NCBI RefSeq assembly: GCF_014648775.1
Contig: NZ_BMRT01000003.1
Location: 620,001-684,000, forward strand
Direction: 5' to 3'
Source: Streptomyces abikoensis
GTDB taxonomy: Bacteria; Actinomycetota; Actinomycetes; Streptomycetales; Streptomycetaceae
DNA length: 64,000 bases
Shown: in pieces, positions 8,391 to 17,600 of the stretch
Layout of the letters: each line of letters starts with the position of its first letter
Numbering within the stretch: the first letter of the stretch is position 1
Notes under the pieces: model-generated
Seen by the model: the letters and a program-made list of their open reading frames with translations, nothing else
Told to the model about the DNA's origin: nothing
Database searches by the model: none
Program-made: the position numbers and the translations under genes

Positions 8391-8723
8391 TCAGTGCTCC
8401 GCCGGGTTGATGTCCGCGGGCAGAGCGGCGATGAAGGGGTGGTCGCGCTCGATCAGGCCCAGCTTGGAGGCGCCACCGGGCGAACCGAGCTCGTCGAAGA
8501 ACTCGACGTTCGCCTTGTAGTAGTCCTTCCACTCCTCCGGCGTGTCGTCCTCGTAGAAGATCGCCTCGACGGGGCAGACCGGCTCACAGGCACCACAGTC
8601 GACGCATTCGTCCGGGTGGATGTACAAGGACCGGGAGCCCTCGTAGATGCAGTCGACGGGGCACTCCTCGATGCACGCCTTGTCCTTCACGTCGACACAA
8701 GGCTGCGCGATGACGTAGGTCAC
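8391..8723 (-). CDS. fdxA: 7Fe ferredoxin
   Basis: A 110-residue electron carrier. The first cluster segment has CVDVKDKACIEECPVDC, with the extra spacing of the [3Fe-4S] site, and the second has CVDCGACEPVCPVEAIFYED for the [4Fe-4S] site. The C-terminal extension ending PADINPAEH is typical of actinobacterial FdxA. The start is a GTG at 8723 with a GAGGAGG site upstream. Cognate redox partners are not evident here. Confidence 0.95.
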   Translation of the reverse strand: MTYVIAQPCVDVKDKACIEECPVDCIYEGSRSLYIHPDECVDCGACEPVCPVEAIFYEDDTPEEWKDYYKANVEFFDELGSPGGASKLGLIERDHPFIAALPADINPAEH

Positions 8724-8837
8724 GCTGTCGTTCCTCCTCGGTAGGGCTCATCTCGCGCGGGAGCGCGGCGTCGTCGATGCCCACACCTAGTATCTCCCTC
8801 CCCGGGCACATGACGAACAAGAGGGGCGGACAGAGCT

Positions 8838-9842
8838 GTGGAATTCACCACGGGCGGAAGACTGGAGGTCCGGATCTCCACGGCAGATGTGGGAAAAAGG
8901 GTCTCCGTACGACGGCTGAACGAGTCGGGGAGTTCGGAGCGTTTCACCGACGCGGTGGGGGTACTGACCTCCTGGAGCGGCGGTGTGCTGCGAATCACAC
9001 GGCGTACCGGTGAGATCGTGGAGGTCCCCGAGGCCACCCTGGTCGCGGGCAAGGTCGTGCCCATGACCCCCGCCCGGCGGCGCGGCCCCGCCGCCGGGCT
9101 GCGCGAGCTCCAGGAGGTCGCGGCGCGCGGCTGGCCCGCGCGCGAGACCGCCCGGCTGGGCGGCTGGGCGCTGCGCGCCGCGGGCGGCTTCACCCACCGG
9201 GCCAATTCCGCCCTGCCCCTCGGCGACCCCGGGCTGCCCCTGCCGGAGGCCCTGGAGCGGGTGGCCGCCTGGTACGCGGAGCGCGGCCTGCCGGCGTACG
9301 TCCAGGTCGTCACGGGTCACCCGGACGCGGACGAGCGGCTGGACGCGGAGCTCGCCCGGCGCGGCTGGACGGCCGAGCGGCACGCCCTGACCCGGACGGC
9401 CACGCTGGCGCCCGTCGCCGACGCCGTGGCCCCCGGCTCGGGCGAGGTACGGCTGACCCGCGAGCCGGACGCGGCCTGGCTCGCCGCCTACGGGCGGGGC
9501 GGCGCGGACCCGGCGGACGCGCGGGCCGTGCTGGGCGGCGGGCCGTCGGTGTGGTTCGCGACCGTGCCGGGAGCCGCCGGGGAGCGCCCGGCGGCCGTCG
9601 CGCGCTGTGTCGTCGACGGCCGGTGGGCCGGGTTCGCGGCGCTGGACGTGGCCCCGGAGCGGCGCCGCGAGGGGCTGGGCACGCTGGTGATGGCCCGGCT
9701 GGCCCAGGAGGCGCTCCGCGAGGGCGCCTCGGCCGCGTACCTCCAGGTGGAGGCGGACAACACGGCCGCCGCCGCGCTCTACGACGAGCTCGGCTTCACC
9801 ACCCACCACGCCTACCACTACCGTCGCGGCCCGCAGCGCTGA
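8838..9842 (+). CDS. GNAT family N-acetyltransferase with N-terminal beta domain
   Basis: A 334-residue protein. Residues 1-75 (GGRLEVRISTADVGKRVSVR, then GVLTSWSGGVLRITRRTGE) look like a small beta-barrel of SH3 character. The C-terminal half has the GNAT acetyl-CoA motif ALDVAPERRREGLGTLVMA and the closing AAALYDELGFTTHHAYHYR. The substrate is unknown. The start is a GTG at 8838; the gene is divergent from fdxA. A transglutaminase-like gene follows after 62 bases on the same strand. Confidence 0.85.
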   Translation: MEFTTGGRLEVRISTADVGKRVSVRRLNESGSSERFTDAVGVLTSWSGGVLRITRRTGEIVEVPEATLVAGKVVPMTPARRRGPAAGLRELQEVAARGWPARETARLGGWALRAAGGFTHRANSALPLGDPGLPLPEALERVAAWYAERGLPAYVQVVTGHPDADERLDAELARRGWTAERHALTRTATLAPVADAVAPGSGEVRLTREPDAAWLAAYGRGGADPADARAVLGGGPSVWFATVPGAAGERPAAVARCVVDGRWAGFAALDVAPERRREGLGTLVMARLAQEALREGASAAYLQVEADNTAAAALYDELGFTTHHAYHYRRGPQR

Positions 9843-9904
9843 CACGGTCGCACCATGGACAGTGGCGGTGGCTGCGCCACCGCCCCGAGGGGTACGAGGC
9901 ACGC

Positions 9905-10768
9905 ATGTACGACGACACCACCGAGCGGCGCCGCCGCTTCGCCGGGGCCGCCCGGGACGACCGGCCCGACCTCGCGCTGCTGTGCCTGCTGATCGCCGAG
10001 GAGGCCGAGGCCGTCGCGGCCGGGGAACCCGGTGGGAAGGCGGGCGACGCCATGACCGACGCGGCGCAGATCGAGCTCGACCGGCTCGCCGGGTCGCTGC
10101 CCGCGCTGGACCGCGGGGCGGCGCCCGTCCTCTGGGCGGACGCCCTGGCCGCGCTCCTCGGCGAGCGCCACGGCTTCCACGGCACGCCCGCGGACTACCG
10201 GCGGCTGGAGTCCTCGCTCCTGCCCGAGGTGCTGCGGCGGCGGCGCGGGCTGCCGATCCTGCTGTCCGTGGTGTGGATGGAGGTGGCCCGCCGGGCGGGC
10301 GCGCCCGTGTACGGGGTGGCGCTCCCCGGCCACTTCGTCGTCGGCCTCGGCGACCCGCAGGGCGAGCACGTGCTCGTCGACCCCTTCGACGGCGGCCGGG
10401 TCCTCTCCGAGGAGGACGCGGGGCTGCTGGTCGCGGGCGCGACGGGCACACCCCTGACGCCGTCGATGTTCTCCCCGGCGGCCCCCCAGGAGATCGTGCT
10501 GCGCGTCCTGAACAACATCCGCGCCTGGGCGGCGGCGCGCCCCGAGCGCAGCGACGTCCAGCTGTGGGCCGTCGAGCTGTCGCTCCTGCTGCCCAGCCAC
10601 CCCGCCCGGCTCCGCTACGAGCGCGCCGAGCTCCTCGTCGAGCGCGGCGACTTCGCACGCGGGGCGCGGGAGCTGGAGGAGTACGCGGAGGTCATCGCGA
10701 CGGTGGAGCCGGACGCGGCGGAGACGGTCCGCCACCAGGCGCTGGCCGCGCGGGCGATGCTGAACTGA
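9905..10768 (+). CDS. transglutaminase-like (SirB1/YchA-type) protein
   Basis: A 287-residue cytosolic protein. The central part, RRRRGLPILLSVVWMEVARRAG then GVALPGHFVVGL and HVLVDPFDGGRVLS, is the transglutaminase-like superfamily 2 pattern. In it the usual catalytic Cys is absent (Ser in LLSVVW) while His (GHF) and Asp (VDPFD) remain. The C-terminal part (about 205-285) has a TPR-like helical repeat: WAVELSLLLPSHPARLRYER and ARELEEYAEV. The role of this family is not settled. The ATG at 9905 follows GGGGTACGAGGC; the operon partner upstream is the GNAT gene. Confidence 0.82.
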   Translation: MYDDTTERRRRFAGAARDDRPDLALLCLLIAEEAEAVAAGEPGGKAGDAMTDAAQIELDRLAGSLPALDRGAAPVLWADALAALLGERHGFHGTPADYRRLESSLLPEVLRRRRGLPILLSVVWMEVARRAGAPVYGVALPGHFVVGLGDPQGEHVLVDPFDGGRVLSEEDAGLLVAGATGTPLTPSMFSPAAPQEIVLRVLNNIRAWAAARPERSDVQLWAVELSLLLPSHPARLRYERAELLVERGDFARGARELEEYAEVIATVEPDAAETVRHQALAARAMLN

Positions 10769-10859
10769 GGGGCGCGGCCCCGTCTCCGGGCCACGGCTGG
10801 TTCGGCACCGCCGGGCACCTCGCGGTGGGCTGGTCACCGTTGCGACGGGGAGGAGGCCC

Positions 10860-11489
10860 CTACAGCCACCCCTTGTCCCGCGCGATGCGGACGGCCTCCG
10901 CACGATTCCGCGCCCCCGTTTTCTGGATCGCCGTCGACAGATAATTCCGCACCGTCCCGTGCGAAAGATGCAGCTTCCGGGCCAGCTCGGCATTGGTGGA
11001 GCCGTCCGCCGACGCCGTGAGAACCGCCCGCTCGCGGTCGGTCAGCGGGTTCGCCCCCTCCGCGAGCGCCGCCGCCGCCAGCGTCGGGTCGATGACGCGC
11101 TCGCCGCGCAGCACCCGCCGCACCGCGTCCGCCAGCTGGGACGCCGGCGCGTCCTTGACCAGGAACGCGTCGGCGCCGGACTCCATGGCCCGGCGCAGAT
11201 AGCCGGGCCGGCCGAAGGTCGTCAGGATGACGACCTTGAGCCCCGGCAACTCCCGCCGCAGCAGCGCCGCCGCGTCGAGCCCGGTCATCCCGGGCATCTC
11301 GATGTCCAGCAGCGCCACGTCGAGGGCCGTGGCACGAGCCGCGTCCAGGACCTCGTCACCCCGGGCCACCTGCGCGACGACCTCGATGTCGTCCTCCAGG
11401 CCGAGGAGCGCGGCCAGCGCCTCCCTGACCATCGACTGGTCCTCGGCGAGGAGGACACGAATATTCCCGGGCGGCTGTGCTGAAGTCAC
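10860..11489 (-). CDS. NarL/LuxR-family response regulator (DesR-like)
   Basis: A 209-residue response regulator. The receiver domain carries the acidic pair E16-D17, the phospho-acceptor Asp62 in ALLDIEMPGMTG, Thr in VVILTTFG and Lys in FLVKDAP. The C-terminal LuxR-type helix-turn-helix reads LTDRERAVLTASADG, then NAELARKLHLSHGTVRNYLS. It lies 16 bases after the histidine kinase gene and ends a four-gene unit with an ABC exporter, so it most likely controls that exporter or envelope lipid genes. Confidence 0.93.
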   Translation of the reverse strand: MTSAQPPGNIRVLLAEDQSMVREALAALLGLEDDIEVVAQVARGDEVLDAARATALDVALLDIEMPGMTGLDAAALLRRELPGLKVVILTTFGRPGYLRRAMESGADAFLVKDAPASQLADAVRRVLRGERVIDPTLAAAALAEGANPLTDRERAVLTASADGSTNAELARKLHLSHGTVRNYLSTAIQKTGARNRAEAVRIARDKGWL

Positions 11490-11505
11490 AGCGACAGGGT
11501 AGAGG

Positions 11506-12723
11506 TCAGACGGCCACCCGCCGCGAGAGCGGTACGCACGCCCGCAGCCGGAACCCGCCGCGCGGGCCCGTGCCGGTCTCCAGCCGACCGTCGGCGAGGA
11601 CGAGCCGCTCGCTCAGGCCCGTCAGCCCGTTCCCGTAACCGCGCCCCGGCCCCCGGCCGTTGTCGGTGACGGTCAGGCACATGTCGTCGCCCGCCTCCGT
11701 GAGCGTCACCTCGCAGCGCGTGGCGCCGCTGTGCCGGACGACGTTGGTGACCGCCTCGCGCAGCGCCCAGGCCAGGGCGCCCTCCTCGTCGGGCGGCAGA
11801 TCGGGGTGGCCGGTCGCGGCCCGGGTCAGGTCGGCGGCGATGCCGGCGGCGGCCAGGGCGGTACGGGCCCCGGCCAGCTCGGCCTCCAGGGTGGGGCGGC
11901 GAAAGCCGCTCACCGCCTCCCGGACGTCCACGAGCGCCTGCCGGCTCACCCGCTCGATGTCGGCGACCTGCCGGGCCGCGTCCTCCGGCCGGTCCGGGAG
12001 CATCCGCCCGGCCAGCTCGCTCTTGAGCGTGATGAGCGAGAGCGAGTGGCCGAGCAGGTCGTGGAGGTCGCGGGCGAGCCGCAACCGCTCCTCGTTGGCG
12101 GCGAGATGGGCCACCGTCGCCCGCGCCTCGCGCAGCGCGCGGGTCGTCAGGGCCATCTGCCGCACCCCCACCATCGCGAAGCCGCCGAGCAGCGCGGGGA
12201 CGACGAGCGCCACCACGAACTCGGCCACCGGGCCCCGCATGCTCGCGCCGACGGCCACCAGTACCCCCGTGACCAGTGGAACGGCGGCGCGAGCGATCTT
12301 GGTGGGGAAGACCGCCCCGCAGGCGATGCTGGAGAAGACGAACAGCACCAGCCAGGGCGTCCCCAGGGTGAGGGACAGGACGAGGGCCAGGCCCAGCATC
12401 ACCCCGATCCAGCCCAGTACCTTGGGCCGGTCCAGGGCCCGTGAGGTGTGGCGGAAGACCAGGGTCAGATAGGCGGCCACGAAGGCCACCAGGCCCGCGC
12501 CGCCCAGGACGTCGCCGACCAGGGTGTGGTGGTCGCCGAGGACGTCCTCCGCCGGGGCGGCGAGGTAGAAGAACCAGATGGAGATCCACAGCAGTTTGAT
12601 CACTACCTGGCGGCGGTTCTCGGGCTGGGTTCCCATGCCGTTGTGGGTCTCGGCGGCCGACGGGTCGTCCTCGATCTCCATGACGGCTCGCCAGGGGTTG
12701 CGGCGTCGTTCGCGTCCGGCCAT
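11506..12723 (-). CDS. sensor histidine kinase (DesK-like, HisKA_3)
   Basis: A 405-residue membrane kinase. Hydrophobic segments between about residues 42 and 190 give five or six membrane spans with little extracellular sequence, as in DesK-type sensors of membrane state. The HisKA_3 motif RLRLARDLHDLLGHSLSLI places the phospho-accepting His at 221. The ATPase domain has EGALAWALREAVTNVVRHSG and VTDNGRGPGRGYGNGLTGL. A GGAGGGAGA site precedes the ATG at 12723; a longer in-frame reading runs antisense into the permease and is rejected. Confidence 0.92.
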   Translation of the reverse strand: MAGRERRRNPWRAVMEIEDDPSAAETHNGMGTQPENRRQVVIKLLWISIWFFYLAAPAEDVLGDHHTLVGDVLGGAGLVAFVAAYLTLVFRHTSRALDRPKVLGWIGVMLGLALVLSLTLGTPWLVLFVFSSIACGAVFPTKIARAAVPLVTGVLVAVGASMRGPVAEFVVALVVPALLGGFAMVGVRQMALTTRALREARATVAHLAANEERLRLARDLHDLLGHSLSLITLKSELAGRMLPDRPEDAARQVADIERVSRQALVDVREAVSGFRRPTLEAELAGARTALAAAGIAADLTRAATGHPDLPPDEEGALAWALREAVTNVVRHSGATRCEVTLTEAGDDMCLTVTDNGRGPGRGYGNGLTGLSERLVLADGRLETGTGPRGGFRLRACVPLSRRVAV

Positions 12724-12770
12724 CGGCCCGTCTCTCCCTCCGTCCGTCCCGGCAACCGTCCCGCTTCGGC

Positions 12771-13511
12771 TCAGGCCTTGCGGGTGTCCTTGCGGTAGAG
12801 CCAGGCCGCGCACCCGGCGAAGACGACAAGATAAGCCAGCAGCAGGCCGACGTCCTTCAGGTGCGGCGCGTCGCCCCCCTCGATGGAGTGGCCGAGCGCG
12901 GCGTAGGCGTAGGTCGGCGTCCACTTGGCGACGGACTGCAGCCAGTCCGGGAAGGTCGTGGTCGGCATCCACAGGCCGCCCAGCATGGACAGCGCGAAGT
13001 AGACGATCATCGTGACGGGCCGGACGGCGTCACCGGAGACCAGGTAGCCCAGGGCCACGCCCAGCGCGGCGAAGACGATGCTGCCGGCCCAGATCGAGCC
13101 CGTGAGCGCGCCCCACTGCCACGCGTCGAGCCGGACGTTCTTGACCGCCACGGCGACGGCGAAGACGACCAGGATGGAGGGGAGGGAGACCACGGCGGCC
13201 GAGGCCACCTTGGCGGCCACGTAGCCGCGGCCGGGCAGGGCGGTGAGGCGCAGCTGGCGCACCCAGCCCTTCTCGCGCTCCTTGGCGATGCGCTCGCTGT
13301 TGCCGACGAGGACGGCGGTGATGGCGCCGAAGGAGGCCATCGAGACCATCATCAGCAGCGGCAGCGTCAGGTTCGTGCCCTTGACGAGCTCCTTCTCGCT
13401 CGCACCACCGGCGATGAGCAGGAACAGCAGCGCCGGGTAGAGGATGGAGAAGAACATGAACTTCTTGTTGCGCAGGGTGCGCGTTATTTCCAGCGTGATG
13501 AGAGTCTTCAC
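12771..13511 (-). CDS. ABC-2 type transporter permease
   Basis: A 246-residue membrane protein with about six hydrophobic segments. It begins MKTLITLEITRTLRNKKF, a cytoplasmic start typical of ABC-2 exporters, and contains IVFAALGVALGYLVSGDAVR and LGGLWMPTTTFPDWLQSVAK. With the ATPase encoded just upstream (four-base overlap at 13508-13511) it should form an exporter. The DesK/DesR-type neighbours suggest a lipid or antimicrobial substrate, which is inference. Confidence 0.88.
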   Translation of the reverse strand: MKTLITLEITRTLRNKKFMFFSILYPALLFLLIAGGASEKELVKGTNLTLPLLMMVSMASFGAITAVLVGNSERIAKEREKGWVRQLRLTALPGRGYVAAKVASAAVVSLPSILVVFAVAVAVKNVRLDAWQWGALTGSIWAGSIVFAALGVALGYLVSGDAVRPVTMIVYFALSMLGGLWMPTTTFPDWLQSVAKWTPTYAYAALGHSIEGGDAPHLKDVGLLLAYLVVFAGCAAWLYRKDTRKA

Positions 13512-14470
13512 TTGGCCGCCTCCTCGGCGGTCGCGGCGTCGTTGATGGCGAGGAAGGCCTGCTCCAGGCCGAGGCCCGCGACCTCGAGGTTGCGCGGGTA
13601 GAGGCCCAGCCCGTAGAGGGCGTGGACGGTGGCGTCGGCGTCGTGGGACTGGATGCGCACCGTGCGGCCGGACACCTCCAGCGAGGAGAGGAACGGCAGC
13701 TCGCGCAGCGCGCCCTCGCCGACCGGCTGGTCGAGGTCGAAGACGATCCGGCGGGCGCCGGCCTTGGCCTTGATCTCGGCGGCCGAGCCGTCGGCGAGCA
13801 GCTTTCCGCCGCGCAGCACGATGACGCGGTCGGCGATGGCGTCGGCCTCTTCGAGGTAGTGGGTGGCGAAGAGGACCGTACGGCCCTGGCGGGTCTGCTC
13901 GCGCATCACGCCCCAGAACGCCTGGCGGGCCGAGACGTCCATGCCGGTCGTCGGCTCGTCCAGCACGATGAGGTCGTTGGCGCCCGCCGTGGCCATGGCG
14001 AAGCGCACGCGCTGCTCCTGGCCGCCGGAGAGCTTGTTGACCATGCGGTCGGCGATGCCGGTGAGGTCGGCGGCCTCCAGCACCTGCTCGACGGGGAACG
14101 CCTTGGGGTGGAGGTCGCAGGCGAGCTTCACGATCTCGCGGACCTTCACCTCCTCCATCAGCCCGCCGGTCTGGAGCATGGCGCCCACCCGGCCCTGGAG
14201 GATGGCCTGCTGGGGCGTGGTGCCGAAGATCTCGACGCGCCCGGCGTCGGGATTGCGCAGGCCCAGCAGCAGGTCCAGGGTCGAGGACTTGCCCGCGCCG
14301 TTGGGGCCGAGCAGGGCGACGGTCTCGCCCGGGTAGAGGTCGAGGCTCAGATCGGACACGGCGCGCACGGTGCCGTAGTTCTTGCTGACGTTCTCAAAGC
14401 TGACCACGGGGGCGCCCGTGCGGCGCCCGTCCCCCGTGTTGACGCTTGCAGTAGTGGTCATGGAAGACAT
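13508..14470 (-). CDS. ABC transporter ATP-binding protein (ABC-2 exporter)
   Basis: A 320-residue ATPase. Walker A reads LLGPNGAGKSSTL, the signature is NKLSGGQEQRVRFA, Walker B is LIVLDEPTTGMDV and the switch His is in FATHYLEEAD. The C-terminal 90 residues form an accessory domain. Two starts are possible, ATG 14470 or ATG 14461 (MTTTASVN); both have weak ribosome sites. It heads the unit ATPase-permease-kinase-regulator. Confidence 0.9.
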   Translation of the reverse strand: MSSMTTTASVNTGDGRRTGAPVVSFENVSKNYGTVRAVSDLSLDLYPGETVALLGPNGAGKSSTLDLLLGLRNPDAGRVEIFGTTPQQAILQGRVGAMLQTGGLMEEVKVREIVKLACDLHPKAFPVEQVLEAADLTGIADRMVNKLSGGQEQRVRFAMATAGANDLIVLDEPTTGMDVSARQAFWGVMREQTRQGRTVLFATHYLEEADAIADRVIVLRGGKLLADGSAAEIKAKAGARRIVFDLDQPVGEGALRELPFLSSLEVSGRTVRIQSHDADATVHALYGLGLYPRNLEVAGLGLEQAFLAINDAATAEEAAK

Positions 14471-14558
14471 CTTCGCTGGTCAGGGGGTGCCGCCGGCAGT
14501 GTCGGACGTCGTGGACCGGGGATGACAGATGTCATGGACAAAGCCATGCCCGGACGCA

Positions 14559-14595
14559 CACGAGCCCCCGTGCCGCGGGGGCACGGGGGCTCGTG
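14559..14595 (-). terminator. terminator hairpin after the repeat-rich membrane protein gene
   Basis: CACGAGCCCCCGTGC at 14559-14573 pairs perfectly over 15 bp with GCACGGGGGCTCGTG at 14581-14595, loop of seven bases. It lies 19 bases past the stop of the gene ending at 14615. Confidence 0.8.
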
Positions 14596-14614
14596 AGTAC
14601 GGGCCGGGGCTCGC

Positions 14615-17600
14615 TCAGCCGGTCTGCATGATCGTTCCGACGCGCTCGGCGGGCGTCTTGCCGCGCAGCGCCTTGCCGAGGGCGCCCGCGACGTCCTGCG
14701 GGGTGACGGGCTTCTTGGTGCCGTCGCCGCGCTGGATGAGGACGCCGTCGAACTTCTTGCCGTAGAGCTTCTTGAGCTCCTCCAGGTCGTAGCTCTCGAC
14801 CAGCTTGCCGCCCACCTCCTTGACGGAGAGGATCTTCGGCAGCGAGAGCTCCGGCCCGAACTGGATGCTGTGGGCCGGGTCCGTCTGCACGGTGACCAGG
14901 CCGGACATCGCGGGCTTCGCGAAGTCCTGCATCATCCGGTCGACCTCGGCGTTGGACACCTTCGGCTGCTGCGAGGACGTCGTCAGCTCGACGGGCTTGT
15001 CCTTGCCGGTGGCCGCGCGGTCGCGGTACGCCTGGGCGATCACCTTGACCGACTTGTCCACGTCCACGCCCTCGTACGGCTTCCCGTACACGGCCACGGC
15101 CTTGCCCGGCTCGAACTTGATCGTGCCGTCCGTCGCCGAGCCGCTCTCGCCGGCCAGCGACTTGAGGGCGGCGGCGACCTTCTCCTCGTCGACGCTCAGG
15201 GCCGGCTCGGCGGCGTGGGTGTTGCCGATGAGCGAGCCGAGGACGGTGACGGGGTTGTAGTCCCGGCCGGACGCGTCGCGCACGGTGGCCTGGGTGTCGA
15301 TGGACAGGCCCGCCACGGACGGCTTGAGGGCGGCCGGCTTGCCGCCGATGGAGAGCTTCAGCGGGGCGGTGGCGCGGTCACCGAGGGCCGAGTCGAGCTT
15401 CTTGACGGCCTCGTCCTTGGACTTGCCGCCGATGTCGACGCCGAGGACGGTGGTGCCGTTCGGCACGTCGGCGTGGTCGAGCAGCAGGCCCGCCGCGTAG
15501 GCGGCGGCGACGAGGCCGATGACCCCGCCGGCCAGGAGGACGAGCTTGGAGCGGCCCTTCTTCTTGGGCGCGGCCTTGGGTGCCGGCTTGGGCGCCGACT
15601 TGCCCGCCGGGGCGGGCGGCTTGGGCACGCCGGTGCCGGACGGCGCCGGCGGCGGCGGGACGGACCCCTTGGGCTTGGGCACGGCGACGCGCGGCGCACC
15701 GGCGTCCGCCGGGGCCTTCGGCCCCTGTCCGGCGGCCGGCTTCGGCGCGGGCACGCCCGTAGGGGCGGAAGCGGAGGGGGAAGCGGAGTCCTTCGGGCCG
15801 CGCTTCTTGCCCTTGCCCTTGCCCGCGCCACCGCTCTGCGGGGCGCCGGCCTGCGGAGCTCCGGCCTGCGGGCCCGGCGGCGGGACCATGGGCACGCCCT
15901 GGCGGGGCGTGTCGGTACGCCCGGTGGCGAACGCGGCACCCCCGGCGGGCACGCCACCGATGGTGGGGCCGACGGTGGGCATGGACATCTGCTGGGTGGT
16001 CCCGGCGTTCGGCACGGCACCGCCCTTGGCGTCACGGGGACGCCCCTTGCCACCCGGCTGCGGAACGCCGCCACCGGGCTGCGAGGCGCCGCCCGGCGTC
16101 GAGGCGTCACCCGGCCACGGCGCACCGCCGTTGCCGACGGGACCACCGGGGCGGCCCTTGCCACCGGCCGCACCGGGAACGCCCGGCTGCGGCACGGCAC
16201 CGGTCGTGGAGGCGTCACCGGGCCAGGGCGCACCACCGTTGGCGGCACCCGGGCCACCGGGGTGGCCCTTGCCACCCGCCTGCGGGGCGCCGCCGGTCGT
16301 CGAAGCGTCACCCGGCCACGGAGCGCCGCCGTTGGCGACCGGGCCGCCGGGCTGCGGCACGGCGCCCGTCGTCGAGGCGTCAGCGGGCCACGGCGCACCG
16401 GCGCCACCCGGGTGACCCTTGCCACCCGCCTGCGGGGCGCCACCGGTCGTCGAAGCGTCACCCGGCCACGGAGCGCCGCCGTTGGCGACCGGACCACCCG
16501 TCTGCGGGACGCCGCCAGTCGTCAGGGCGTCACCCGGCCACGGAGCGCCGCCGTTGCCGACGGGACCGCCGGGCTGCGGCACCGCGCCGGTCGTCGAGGC
16601 GTCAGCGGGCCACGGCGCGCCGGCGCCACCCGGGTGGCCCTTGCCGCCCGCCTGCGGAGCACCGCCCGGCATCGAGGCGTCACCCTGCCACGGGGCGCCT
16701 CCCGTCGGCGCGGGGTCGTTCGGGTGCTGCATGGCGCCCGGGGTCGCGGGGGTGCCGCCGGGCCAGTCGTCGCCGGAGGCGGCCGCGCGGCGGCGTGCGG
16801 CGCCCTTGCCGGTGGGGAGGCCCTGCTGGGCGCCACCGGTCGAGGCGTCACCCTGCCACGGGGCGCCGCCGTTGCCGACGGGACCACCGGCCTGCGGGGC
16901 GCCACCCGGCGTCGAGGCGTCACCCGGCCACGGCGCACCGCCGTTCGCGGCACCCGGGCCACCCGGGCGGCCCTTGCCACCCGCCTGCGGAGCACCGCCC
17001 GGCGTCGCGGTGTCGCCGGGCCACGGCGCACCGGCACCCGGCGTGCCGGCCTGCGGCACCGCGCCCGTCGTGGTGGCGTCGCCCGGCCACGGGGCGTCGG
17101 CGCCCGGGACGGGCGGCTGGGGCATCGCGGCGGTGGTCGAGGGGTCCTGCGGCCAGGAGCCGCCGGAGCCGGCGGCCGGGGCCTGGTTGCCGCCGAACGC
17201 GCCACGGGCGGCCGCGCCACGGCGCGGCAGCGGCGGCGCGTGGCCGGCGGCGCCGGCGCCCGCGCCGCCCACGGGCGGCTGGCGGCGGGCGGCGGCGGGC
17301 GGCGGCGGGGTCGTCCCGGAGGACTTGCGGGGCGCGAACCAGTCGCTCGTCCCCGAGCCCGAACCGGAATCGGAAGCGGAACCGCCGCCTGCGGCCGCGG
17401 CCGCACCGGCCGCCGCGGCGGGGGACTTCTTGCCCGTCTTGGGGCGCGTCGGCAGCCCCGACTTACGGGAGCCGGCGGGCGCGGAAGCGGAGGACGCGGA
17501 AGGCGCGGCGGGCGCGGCCGGCCCGGCGGACGCGCCGGGCCCGGACGGCGCGGCGGCGGCCGCGTCGGCGGCACCGCCCTCGCTGTCGACGGGCGTCCGC

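Noticed and set aside
15960..17110. CRISPR array
   Set aside because: The repeats are in-frame coding units of variable length with no constant direct repeat and unique spacer pattern, and no cas genes are near.
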